This document shows, piece by piece, positions 8,466-16,461 of a stretch of DNA of 64,000 bases; within the stretch, counting starts at the first letter, position 1, and the number at the start of each line of letters is the position of its first letter. The stretch lies in assembly GCA_045560765.1 (NCBI GenBank), contig JBJKZD010000012.1, positions 1-64,000 of the forward strand, written 5' to 3'. The DNA comes from UBA9926 sp913064795. GTDB lineage: Bacteria; Pseudomonadota; Gammaproteobacteria; Pseudomonadales; Azotimanducaceae. The notes under the pieces are model-generated. The model searched no databases. It saw only the letters and a program-made list of their open reading frames with translations, and was not told the DNA's origin. The position numbers and the translations under genes are program-made.

Positions 8466-8926
8466 GCGAGATGACTCCGATTGGGCCAGGTACCCAAACA
8501 TCTTTGAGGTTTACTCTGCGCTTAGAGGAAGGTGATGTTGTCGATTCCACCGGCGAGCGGGCGGCTGAATTTGTGTTTGGCGATGGGCAGTTGCTTCCCG
8601 GGTTTGAGTCGGCGCTGATTGGCCTTCGATCCGGTGACAAAGAGACGTTCCACATTGCAGCGGAACAAGGCTTTGGCCTAGTGAATCCGGAAAATATTCA
8701 TGTGCTTAAAAAATCAGACTTCTCACGAGAGTTATTGCTAGAACCGGGCCTTGTTGTTTCATTTATGGATCAACAGCAACAGGGAGAACTTCCAGGGGTG
8801 ATTCGTCAGGTATTCGATGAAGCTGTGGAGGTCGACTTCAATCATCCGCTCGCAGGCAAAGGACTCATGTTTGATGTTGAGATCTTGAGTGTTGAGCAAG
8901 TCTCACAGGAGATTGCCCGAGGATGA
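8462..8926 (+). CDS. fkpB: FKBP-type peptidyl-prolyl isomerase (SlpA/FkpB type)
   Basis: Cytoplasmic prolyl cis-trans isomerase/chaperone of about 154 residues. The FKBP core includes FVFGDGQLLPGFESALIG at about 36-53, followed by an inserted IF-type chaperone domain, as in SlpA/FkpB. The start is probably the GTG at 8462, which overlaps the lspA stop (GTGA) and has AGAGG upstream. The ATG at 8471 is an alternative. It lies between lspA and ispH as in other gammaproteobacteria, which supports fkpB over slyD. Confidence 0.9.
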   Translation: MSEMTPIGPGTQTSLRFTLRLEEGDVVDSTGERAAEFVFGDGQLLPGFESALIGLRSGDKETFHIAAEQGFGLVNPENIHVLKKSDFSRELLLEPGLVVSFMDQQQQGELPGVIRQVFDEAVEVDFNHPLAGKGLMFDVEILSVEQVSQEIARG

Positions 8927-9876
8927 CAGAGCAGTCTTACGATTTCGAGATTCGGTTGGCCAATCCTCGAGGTTTTTGCGCCGGCGTCGATCGCGCCATA
9001 GAGATCGTTAATCGAGCCCTCGAGATTTATGGTGCGCCGGTGTATGTCCGTCATGAAGTGGTTCATAACAAATACGTGGTAGAGGATCTTTCAGAGCGGG
9101 GCGCTGTTTTTGTTGACGAGGTGAGCGAAATTCCAGAGGGTGCGCTGTGTATTTTTAGTGCCCATGGCGTGTCCCAACAAGTCAGGCGGGATGCCGAAGC
9201 TCGGGGTTTAAGAGTTTTCGACGCTACTTGTCCCCTCGTGACTAAGGTTCATATGGAGGTCGCAAAGGCCGCGGCAGAGAACCGTGATGCGGTGCTCATT
9301 GGTCATCAGGGGCATCCAGAAGTCGAAGGCACGCTGGGTCAGTTTGAAAACGGCTCCGGAGGCCAAAAATTTTTAGTCGAAACCGTAGAGGATGCCGAGC
9401 AATTAGTCGTTCACGATGCGTCTCGGCTGAGTTTTATGACGCAGACCACGCTTTCGGTGGATGATACCCGCGAGATCATTAATGTTTTAGAGCGCCGGTT
9501 TCCTGAGATTCAGGGCCCGAGAAAAGACGACATATGCTATGCAACGCAGAATCGTCAAGATGCCGTGAAGGCGCTCTCTGCTCATAGCGAGGTGGTCATC
9601 GTTGTGGGTTCTCAAAATAGCTCAAACTCGAATCGATTGAGAGAGTTGGCTGAGAGATTGGGTGCCGATGCTTATCTTATTGATCATTTTAGCCAAATTG
9701 AGGCCCAATGGCTGAGTGGTAAGCAGAGTGTGGGTGTCACCTCCGGGGCCTCGGCGCCCGAGCTGTTGGTTGAATCGGTTGTTGAGCATTTAATCCAATG
9801 TGGAGGCCGCTTAATTGAAATGGCGCCAACAGCTGAGGAAGAGGTGGAGTTTTCGTTGCCTAAAGCGTTACGATGA
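8923..9876 (+). CDS. ispH: 4-hydroxy-3-methylbut-2-enyl diphosphate reductase
   Basis: Final enzyme of the MEP isoprenoid pathway, making IPP and DMAPP. It has 317 residues. Three cysteines that ligate the iron-sulfur cluster are visible in RGFCAGVDRA, FDATCPLV and DDICYATQNRQ, together with AHGVS and GHQGHPEVEGT. Length is typical. It overlaps fkpB by 4 nt. The pathway also supplies precursors to ispB at the other end of this block. Confidence 0.97.
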   Translation: MTEQSYDFEIRLANPRGFCAGVDRAIEIVNRALEIYGAPVYVRHEVVHNKYVVEDLSERGAVFVDEVSEIPEGALCIFSAHGVSQQVRRDAEARGLRVFDATCPLVTKVHMEVAKAAAENRDAVLIGHQGHPEVEGTLGQFENGSGGQKFLVETVEDAEQLVVHDASRLSFMTQTTLSVDDTREIINVLERRFPEIQGPRKDDICYATQNRQDAVKALSAHSEVVIVVGSQNSSNSNRLRELAERLGADAYLIDHFSQIEAQWLSGKQSVGVTSGASAPELLVESVVEHLIQCGGRLIEMAPTAEEEVEFSLPKALR

Positions 9877-9964
9877 AGTTCTGAGGGGACCGTATCAAAC
9901 GTGCTAGCGCACAGCGTTCGCTGGATGCGCCCCGAGACCAACCTATGCCGTTGAGGAGCGAGGC

Positions 9965-10408
9965 ATGATGAGGCACTCGAGGGGCCAGAAACTGGGTAAT
10001 CAATGCCACCCGGACCCGATAGGATTTTTAGAGCCCAGGCTTGAATCTGGTTTCACATTGATCGAGCTCATGGTGACAGTGGCTGTTATCGCCATAATTG
10101 CCGCGATTGCGGTCCCGTCGTATCAAGGGTACATATCGGATAGTTATCGAAATCAGGCAGCTGTTGATGCAAAGGTTTGCGCTCTGGCGCTTGAGCGTTT
10201 CTACAGTGAAGGCTTCACTTATGTTGGGGGAGACAGTGAATGCGATGCAAACTCGCCCACCAATGGCACCGCCCAATACACCCTCTCGGTGAGCGCATCA
10301 GTCAGTAGCTACACGATTACAGCAACCCCCGTTTCAGGGGGTAGCTGCGCTGATGCGAGCGTCGAATGTGTTCAGCTTGATCGTGATGGCACACAGACGA
10401 TTCTATAG
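9965..10408 (+). CDS. pilE: Type IV pilin-like protein (PilE family)
   Basis: Prepilin of 147 residues. A leader of about 29 residues ends in glycine and is followed by the cleavage and assembly motif G|FTLIELMVTVAVIAIIAAIAVPSYQ, given here in part, with glutamate at mature position 5. The rest is a short globular domain with four cysteines. The start has a GGAG-type ribosome-binding site. In Pseudomonas pilE is the last gene of the minor pilin operon and also borders ispH. Here it borders ispH but comes first, reading into the fimT/pilVWXY1 genes. It is probably a minor pilin of a type IV pilus. Confidence 0.85.
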   Translation: MMRHSRGQKLGNQCHPDPIGFLEPRLESGFTLIELMVTVAVIAIIAAIAVPSYQGYISDSYRNQAAVDAKVCALALERFYSEGFTYVGGDSECDANSPTNGTAQYTLSVSASVSSYTITATPVSGGSCADASVECVQLDRDGTQTIL

Positions 10409-11063
10409 GGCGTTTTCGCCGGATCAGGGCTGTGGGCTTCGCGCTCGCCAGGAAAGCTTGCGCGACATCAAAGTCTCGAGCCGACTTGGCAGCAAATTTT
10501 CCTTGGGCCCTATCTTGAGATCGTTTTTAGATGGCGCGCTAGGGATAAATCCGTCACAAAAAGGGGCGGGGCGATCCGGGCCTGGGTCCGGGTTCTCCTT
10601 GATTGAGTTGATGGTGGTGCTCGCTGTGGTCTCAATTTTGCTGGGGGTTGCGGTGCCAGCCTATCAGTCGTTTGTGGACAGCACCGCGGTCACCACTGCA
10701 TCCAACGATCTGATCGCGGCCATTAATATTGCAAGGAGTGAGGCGCTCAAGCGCGATGGTATTGTGTCGGTGCAGGCCTTAGATACCACCTCCAAGGATT
10801 TCTCAGATGGATACTGCGTTGTGTTGGACTCCCCTGGAAACTGCACCGGCGCGCTTCGTCAATTCACGGTTGGCAGCGATGAGATCACTCTTGTGATTTC
10901 TGGTGGATATTCGTCGGTCAGTTTTGATGGATTGGGTGGGCTTTCCGGGACATCAGGTGCGGGGAGGCAGTTTAACTTGTGCCGCGGAAATGAGGACTAT
11001 CGGTTGATTGATATCAAGCTGGTTGGCCGCCCAGCACTGACAGGTCTGGATGCCTGTCCATGA
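10386..11063 (+). CDS. Minor pseudopilin, FimT/FimU (GspH) family
   Basis: Prepilin-like protein. The processing site is G|FSLIELMVVLAVVSILLG, followed by a GspH-type domain typical of FimT/FimU with IAAINIARSEALKR and a C-terminal cysteine pair region. The start is uncertain. The ATG at 10386 overlaps pilE and gives a long leader of about 65 residues. Another ATG lies at 10353, and TTG codons at 10503 and 10515 would give more usual leaders. It overlaps pilV by 4 nt. By position it corresponds to fimU of the Pseudomonas minor pilin operon, which primes pilus assembly. Confidence 0.8.
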   Translation: MAHRRFYRAFSPDQGCGLRARQESLRDIKVSSRLGSKFSLGPILRSFLDGALGINPSQKGAGRSGPGSGFSLIELMVVLAVVSILLGVAVPAYQSFVDSTAVTTASNDLIAAINIARSEALKRDGIVSVQALDTTSKDFSDGYCVVLDSPGNCTGALRQFTVGSDEITLVISGGYSSVSFDGLGGLSGTSGAGRQFNLCRGNEDYRLIDIKLVGRPALTGLDACP

Positions 11064-11644
11064 TGAAACAGGTTCACAACCGAGGCGTTACCTTGATCGA
11101 ACTGTTGGTCACTATGGTGATTGTTGCCGTTGGCGTGCTTGGGGTTGCGGGGCTGCAAATCGTCGGTCTGCAGCAGGCGCGGGAAGCCGGTCAACGGATG
11201 ATTGCGCTGCAAGCCGCCAATGATCTTTTGGATCGTATTCGGGTCAATAAGGGCCAATCCTATGAATGGGCCCGTTCGACCGCGATTTCAGCTGCAAGTG
11301 CCACCAATTGTGCGGCAGCGAGCTGCACGGCTGCGAGCCTCAGGGACTATGATCTGCAGAATTGGGCCTGTCGGCTGGGTCAGCCCAGTAATGATTGTGA
11401 GACGACTTTTGGGCTAGTTGAGGCTGATTTTGATCGCCTGCCTTTAGCGGCGGGTGAAGTGATTCGAACGGCGAGCAACTCGAACTATAGTCTGGGATCA
11501 CCGAGCGCTGGGACCGCTTCCATTGCGACGGTGAATTATGAAATCTCAGTGTACTGGTCGGCAGATGCGATTGAAACGAGTTGCGGCGCGCGGGACGTCA
11601 GCAACCTCTGCCAAAAGCTCTCGATCACGGCACAAGTCAATTGA
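11060..11644 (+). CDS. pilV: Type IV pilus minor pilin PilV
   Basis: Minor prepilin of 194 residues. The short leader MMKQVHNRG precedes the cleavage site G|VTLIELLVTMVIVAVGVLG, and the following LQQAREAGQRMIALQAANDLLDRIR is typical of PilV/GspI proteins. Several cysteines follow. It overlaps the fimT/fimU-like gene (ATGA) and abuts pilW. Minor pilins PilV, PilW and PilX form a complex that carries PilY1 at the pilus tip in Pseudomonas. Confidence 0.88.
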   Translation: MMKQVHNRGVTLIELLVTMVIVAVGVLGVAGLQIVGLQQAREAGQRMIALQAANDLLDRIRVNKGQSYEWARSTAISAASATNCAAASCTAASLRDYDLQNWACRLGQPSNDCETTFGLVEADFDRLPLAAGEVIRTASNSNYSLGSPSAGTASIATVNYEISVYWSADAIETSCGARDVSNLCQKLSITAQVN

Positions 11645-12648
11645 TCCTGCCTCTGCGCCAGCAAACTGGACTATCGTTAATCGAACTAATGATCTCGATG
11701 ACGATCGGCGCCTTTGTGACAATTGGCGTGTTAAATCTTTTCAATGCAAATTCGGAGACCTACAACGTGCTTCAAGCCCAGGCGAGGTTACAGGAAAGTG
11801 CAAATTTTGGGCTCAATGTGATGGCTAGGGATCTAGAGAAGTCGGGTTATCGCGGCTGTTTCTCGAGCGGAGATGTCTATTTCACCATGGCCAGCGAAGC
11901 CGACATTTCGCCGGATTATGATATTCGTTATGGCCTATCGGTTTTTAATGGAGTTGATGTCGGTAACTGGACGACCTCGGCGACCACCTTGCCGACGGCC
12001 ATTTCTAGTGTCGCGACGGCGGGAACAGACGTGTTGGCCTTGAGATTTTTAGAGAATGATGAGGCGTATCTCGCAAGTGCCTTAACGACGGGGTCAGAGG
12101 CGGTTGTTGTGACCGTTGCAAGTGGTGCCTCCAGCTCTATTGAGGTCAATGATCTGGCGCTTTTGCATGATTGCGAGAAGGCCACATTGTTTGAAGTAAC
12201 TGGGGTGACCAATACCAACAGTACGACCGTGACCTTTGCGCATGCAATCGAGAGCGGCGGTAATGCTGTCTCTGGTCTGGCAGAAACCGGGGTTTTTGGA
12301 ACGGGTGCGGCGGTATCGAGTATTGTAGGGCGTCATTACTATATCGCTCCCGGCGCGTCCTCCAGGACTGGTTTGGGAGATTTATCCCTTTATCGTCGGG
12401 ACGCTTCGGGCACCTCTGAAATGGTTGAGGGTATCGAGAGTATGCAGATTCTCGTTGGCATCGATAGTGATGGTGATGGCGTTCCCAATCAATATTTTAC
12501 TCCAGCTGCGAGCCTTGATATGAGTCAGGTGGTGACGATCTTGCTTGAAATTACTGCTAACAGCGGTGTCTCGGTGGGATCGAGCGAAAGCGATGGATTG
12601 CTGCGCCGGACCTATCGGCGAACGGTCCAGATTAGGAATGCAGGTTAA
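11641..12648 (+). CDS. pilW: Type IV pilus minor pilin PilW
   Basis: Minor prepilin of about 335 residues. The cleavage motif is G|LSLIELMISMTIGAFV after a short leader. The region LQESANFGLNVMARDLEKSGYRG, seen at about residues 43-65, is characteristic of PilW. No ATG lies close to the leader. The TTG at 11641, overlapping the pilV stop codon, is the best start, although its ribosome-binding site is weak. The stop overlaps the pilX ATG (TAATG). It is longer than other pilins, as usual for PilW. Confidence 0.87.
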   Translation: MILPLRQQTGLSLIELMISMTIGAFVTIGVLNLFNANSETYNVLQAQARLQESANFGLNVMARDLEKSGYRGCFSSGDVYFTMASEADISPDYDIRYGLSVFNGVDVGNWTTSATTLPTAISSVATAGTDVLALRFLENDEAYLASALTTGSEAVVVTVASGASSSIEVNDLALLHDCEKATLFEVTGVTNTNSTTVTFAHAIESGGNAVSGLAETGVFGTGAAVSSIVGRHYYIAPGASSRTGLGDLSLYRRDASGTSEMVEGIESMQILVGIDSDGDGVPNQYFTPAASLDMSQVVTILLEITANSGVSVGSSESDGLLRRTYRRTVQIRNAG

Positions 12649-13187
12649 TGAAACTGCGCAGGCATCAAGACGGAATGGTGTTAGTCACCAGCTTGGTGAT
12701 TTTGTTAATTTTAACCATGTTGGCATTATCAGCGGTCCAAGGGACCAGTATTCAGGAGCTGATCGCCCGTAACCAGCGAGACAGCAATCTTGCTTTTAAC
12801 GCAGCTGAAACAGCGCTTGTCGAGGCTGAGGCTGTTTTAAATGCAATGACATCGGCGACTTACGGCACAAGCAGCGATAATAATCCGAAGATTTATGATG
12901 CCCGCTCGGGTGGGTCCTTTTTCGTCGTCACCGAAAACCCATGGGCCAGTGATTACAAAAATGAGCTGCAGGTTTTTACGCAAGGGGTATCAACCCAGGC
13001 GTCACCGCTCTACATCATTGAGCACATTAGCACGGTGGTCTCTGATGAAGATCGCCTCAATTTGGATAATATTGGTCAAAACCCGAACACCTGCTGTACC
13101 CAGATGTTTAGGATTACAGCCCGTGGATCGGGCGGTACAGACGCGGCAAAAGTGATTCTTCAGAGCACCTATGGGAAGCGCTTTTGA
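12648..13187 (+). CDS. pilX: Type IV pilus minor pilin PilX
   Basis: Protein of 179 residues with a PilX N-terminal domain. DGMVLVTSLVILLILTM is the membrane segment, lacking the usual glutamate at position 5, which is normal for PilX. It is followed by ELIARNQRDSNLAFNAAETAL, a family hallmark. Start and pilW stop share TAATG. A ribosome-binding site for pilY1 follows its end. Confidence 0.88.
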   Translation: MKLRRHQDGMVLVTSLVILLILTMLALSAVQGTSIQELIARNQRDSNLAFNAAETALVEAEAVLNAMTSATYGTSSDNNPKIYDARSGGSFFVVTENPWASDYKNELQVFTQGVSTQASPLYIIEHISTVVSDEDRLNLDNIGQNPNTCCTQMFRITARGSGGTDAAKVILQSTYGKRF

Positions 13188-13212
13188 TGCAATCATCCAG
13201 GGAAAATCTTTT

Positions 13213-16200
13213 ATGAGAAGTCTTAAGGTTGCTGCCTGTTACTTGAGCAGGAATTTAGAGCGGGGATGGGGTCGTTTGCGGAAACGAAGTCTGAACGTTC
13301 TCAATCTGATGGGGTCCAAGTCCAGTCGTACAACGGTGATGCTGGTGGCCTTGTTGGGACTCTCGCCGATGACTTATGGCCTTAAAGAAGTCGTGAGCGT
13401 GCGCTTGGATCCGTCGACGATTGCGCCCGGGGACGCATTTGTTATCTATGTGACCGCGCAATACGACAGTAGTAATTCGGGTGGGCGGTCCGACGATGAT
13501 TATGCAACGACGCAGTACACGTTGGACGGCACTTCCTCATGCATCAATAATGCCGATGCAACCTTGGGCTCGACGCCGGTTGAATATGGTCCCTACGCGG
13601 TGACCTCCCCCGCCGATATCAGTGATGGTAGTTATTCGGTCAGTGTCGATATCTTCTCAAAAAACAATTGCGCTAATTCTGGCCAATCCTCCGCCTCCAC
13701 GGGTGCAGCAACAGCGACCTTGACGGTATCAGGAACTAATGACACGCCGGTCGCAGTGGATGATGCCTCTTCAGTAGATGAGGATGGATCGGTGGCTATT
13801 GCTGTTTTAGCCAATGACAGTGACTCTGACGGGACCCTGGATGCAACCTCGGTAACGATTACCATTGATCCCTCCAACGGCAGCGTCAGTGTGAATGCCA
13901 TCACTGGCGAGGTGACCTATTCTGGCGATGCTAATTTTGTCGGTAGCGATACGTTTAATTACACGGTTGAGGATAATGCGGGTGCGGTCTCCAGCGCAGC
14001 CACAGTGACGGTGACCGTGGGTGGGGTCAACGATCCGCCAACCCTGACCGGAGACCGCGGCGGCCCAGTAGTAAAAGGCGGCACCTACACCTTCACGACA
14101 TCAGATCTTTTCTACCAAGACATTGATGATGGTGACGCTGAGGTGACATTCTCTGTCAGTAGCCTCATCAACGGTGGTCTGCTTTTGTCGGGGGTGAGCG
14201 TGACCAGCTTTACAGGCGCAGAGTTGAGCGCCGGTGACGTGGCTTTTGAGCATGATGATTCGGGCAGCAGCACCGGATCTTTTGTGGTGACCGTCGAAGA
14301 TGGCAATGAAGATGGCTCGGCGCCAACGCCCGCAACGGTGACGCTGACGGTGGTCTCTGCCGATGCTGCTTACTCTGAAGTAACTGACCTCTTTGATTTG
14401 TCGGATGAACCTCTCGAACTTGTTACGCCTTCATCACCCAATGTTGTGGTGCTTCAAGATACGTCATCAAGTCTTAATTCAGACATCATGACCGAGGAGT
14501 TAAATGGCTACTATCCGGACGCCTCAGCACCCACTTCTCCGTGGAACAACATTTACGGAAGTGGACCGTCACCCGCGAAGCAGGCAGACAAAGAATCGGA
14601 TACTTCAGGATCCGGTTTTTGGCGGTTAAGAAACAAAGACTACAACCGAATCTACTATAATCCGGAGTTGCGGTACTCGGCCTGGGCTGAATGCTCAGGG
14701 GCAGGCGCGCCGAGCGGGTGTTTGAGTACGGCGTCCCCGGATGCCAGCCTTTACTACTACTATGTATGGAAAGACACGACCGATGCGGCTTGCCCCACCA
14801 ATAACGAAGGGATCGTTGATCCGACGCCGTCACCCCTCGATGACCCCATTGATGCGTGCTCTGAGGGTCGATTGGTTTCAATTAAAAGCGAGACCGGCAC
14901 CGTCGGGTCTGCAGCGGCCATTGCTGACCTCACGGCTTTTTCAGCGGAAAATTTTGATGACGGTAATGACCGATACCCTAGATTCCCCCTGCGTGAAGAT
15001 TGTGCGGATACCAGTTTTTGCACGCTTGCCGAGGAGCAAGCTAATTTTTTGAACTACTACACCTGGTATCGAACTCGGGGCACTTCGATGAAAGCCTCGC
15101 TCGGAAGCGTGATCAGTGAAGCAGATACCAACCTTCGGATTGGGTTTGCTGGCTCAAATGGCGTGAATGACAATGTCCCGCTGGATGATTTGGGGGCGCC
15201 GGGTCACAAAACAGCGCTTCTAGGGGGACTCTACTCGCGAAGCTTCCAAGGCAACTCAAATTTTTTTGGTTCCTTTGCAAAAGCCGGCGAGTATTTGGAG
15301 TGCGAAGGTCAGAATATTTTTTATGGGCCTTCAAGTGCTCCCGGTGATGCTAATTGCCCAGCGCTGGCACCACCCCAGGGGACCTGCCAGCAGAATTACA
15401 TCCTGCTGATCACGGACGGTGGAATGGAGGGTTATAACAGTAATCTTGGTAACCAATCTCCCGGGGATGCCGACGCTAACGACGATACCGACTTTGACGG
15501 TAAGATTTTTGCGGGCACGAAGCCCTCCGAGTTAGGGGATGCGACCCTTGCGGACATCGCTATGCATTACTACGAGCGCGATCTGTTTCCCAGCGCAGAC
15601 ATGGTCAACGATGTTGTTCCTTTGCAGCGAGATCTTGATCTTGCGCCGAGTGGCAGTTTCTCCGGGGACGTCATGCATCAGCATGTCAAAACGTTTGCGG
15701 TCGCCTTTGGGATTGATAGCGGTTTGGTCAATCCACCCACCACTTATTCTACGGGTTCCTACGATTGGGGTTCGACCGCCTCGACGGATCAAGAGCTCGC
15801 TGATTTTCTGATCAAAGATTTACACCATGCGGCAACCAATGGCCGAGGCGCGTATCTTGATGCGCAGAATCCTGCAGCATTAACGACGGCGCTAGAAGCC
15901 GCTTTTAATGAATTTAGCGCTGGCCTAGGGGCGGGGAGTGCCGTAAGTTTTAATTCCCAGGAGATTTCTAATGGGGTGGTGCTCTTTCGATCTTTTTACA
16001 ACCTCCTCGAAAATACCGGCGATGTGATTGCCTCCACCCTCAACGCAGATCTGACGGTTGGAGCCCAGCTATGGAGCACTGCAGCGCAACTCGATGTTCA
16101 GCTAGACACCGGCGGCACTGGGCGCCAAATTGTAACATTTGATCCTGGCAACAACCGGGGACAGGCGTTTCAACTTGGCAGCTTGACTACAGCGCAAAAG

Positions 16201-16461
16201 CAATCCTTGGGTTGGATCGATGCCAGTTCTGATGCCGAGGTGGCCCTTAAAATTGACTACCTGCGCGGAAGTTCAGCCAATGAGTCCCCTGCTGGAGACT
16301 ACCGGGCGCGGCCAGCGCTCAATGGTCGTCTGGGGGATATTATTAACTCTTCTCCTGTGTTTGTGGGACCCCCGGAGCAGTTGTTTCGTGGTGGCAGTGC
16401 CTACCCCCTCCGGGTCGAACAGCTATTCGGCCTTTCAGGATGCTCAAGCATCACGTGCTGA
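13213..16461 (+). CDS. pilY1: PilY1-like pilus tip adhesin, N-terminal part (frame interrupted)
   Basis: Large exported tip protein of type IV pili. The ATG at 13213 follows AGGGA. An export signal is formed by a long basic N-region and the hydrophobic segment VMLVALLGLSPMTYG near residues 47-61. Next come an Ig/cadherin-like domain of VCBS type (DEDGSVAIAVLANDSDSDG, GDANFVGSDTFNYTV) at about 180-270, a second cadherin-like repeat at about 275-385, and a von Willebrand A-like domain beginning VVVLQDTSSSL, with a DxSxS metal-site motif. The frame is in register with the downstream propeller until the C5 run at 16404-16408. It then runs out at 16461. The rest of the protein continues in the +1 frame. 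Confidence 0.85.
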   Translation: MRSLKVAACYLSRNLERGWGRLRKRSLNVLNLMGSKSSRTTVMLVALLGLSPMTYGLKEVVSVRLDPSTIAPGDAFVIYVTAQYDSSNSGGRSDDDYATTQYTLDGTSSCINNADATLGSTPVEYGPYAVTSPADISDGSYSVSVDIFSKNNCANSGQSSASTGAATATLTVSGTNDTPVAVDDASSVDEDGSVAIAVLANDSDSDGTLDATSVTITIDPSNGSVSVNAITGEVTYSGDANFVGSDTFNYTVEDNAGAVSSAATVTVTVGGVNDPPTLTGDRGGPVVKGGTYTFTTSDLFYQDIDDGDAEVTFSVSSLINGGLLLSGVSVTSFTGAELSAGDVAFEHDDSGSSTGSFVVTVEDGNEDGSAPTPATVTLTVVSADAAYSEVTDLFDLSDEPLELVTPSSPNVVVLQDTSSSLNSDIMTEELNGYYPDASAPTSPWNNIYGSGPSPAKQADKESDTSGSGFWRLRNKDYNRIYYNPELRYSAWAECSGAGAPSGCLSTASPDASLYYYYVWKDTTDAACPTNNEGIVDPTPSPLDDPIDACSEGRLVSIKSETGTVGSAAAIADLTAFSAENFDDGNDRYPRFPLREDCADTSFCTLAEEQANFLNYYTWYRTRGTSMKASLGSVISEADTNLRIGFAGSNGVNDNVPLDDLGAPGHKTALLGGLYSRSFQGNSNFFGSFAKAGEYLECEGQNIFYGPSSAPGDANCPALAPPQGTCQQNYILLITDGGMEGYNSNLGNQSPGDADANDDTDFDGKIFAGTKPSELGDATLADIAMHYYERDLFPSADMVNDVVPLQRDLDLAPSGSFSGDVMHQHVKTFAVAFGIDSGLVNPPTTYSTGSYDWGSTASTDQELADFLIKDLHHAATNGRGAYLDAQNPAALTTALEAAFNEFSAGLGAGSAVSFNSQEISNGVVLFRSFYNLLENTGDVIASTLNADLTVGAQLWSTAAQLDVQLDTGGTGRQIVTFDPGNNRGQAFQLGSLTTAQKQSLGWIDASSDAEVALKIDYLRGSSANESPAGDYRARPALNGRLGDIINSSPVFVGPPEQLFRGGSAYPLRVEQLFGLSGCSSITC
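16404..16408 (+). other. Frameshift site in pilY1 (C5 run)
   Basis: Upstream homology reads TAC CCC CTC. Downstream homology needs TAC CCC TCC. Removing one C from the run of five restores a single frame giving AYPSGSNSYSAFQDAQ. The run CCC-C also allows a proline tRNA in the P site to re-pair after a +1 slip. Confidence 0.8.

Noticed and set aside
16220..16400. Upstream ATG-initiated extension of the PilY1 C-terminal frame
   Set aside because: The encoded residues before about 16404 are unlike PilY1, while the other frame carries the homologous sequence.
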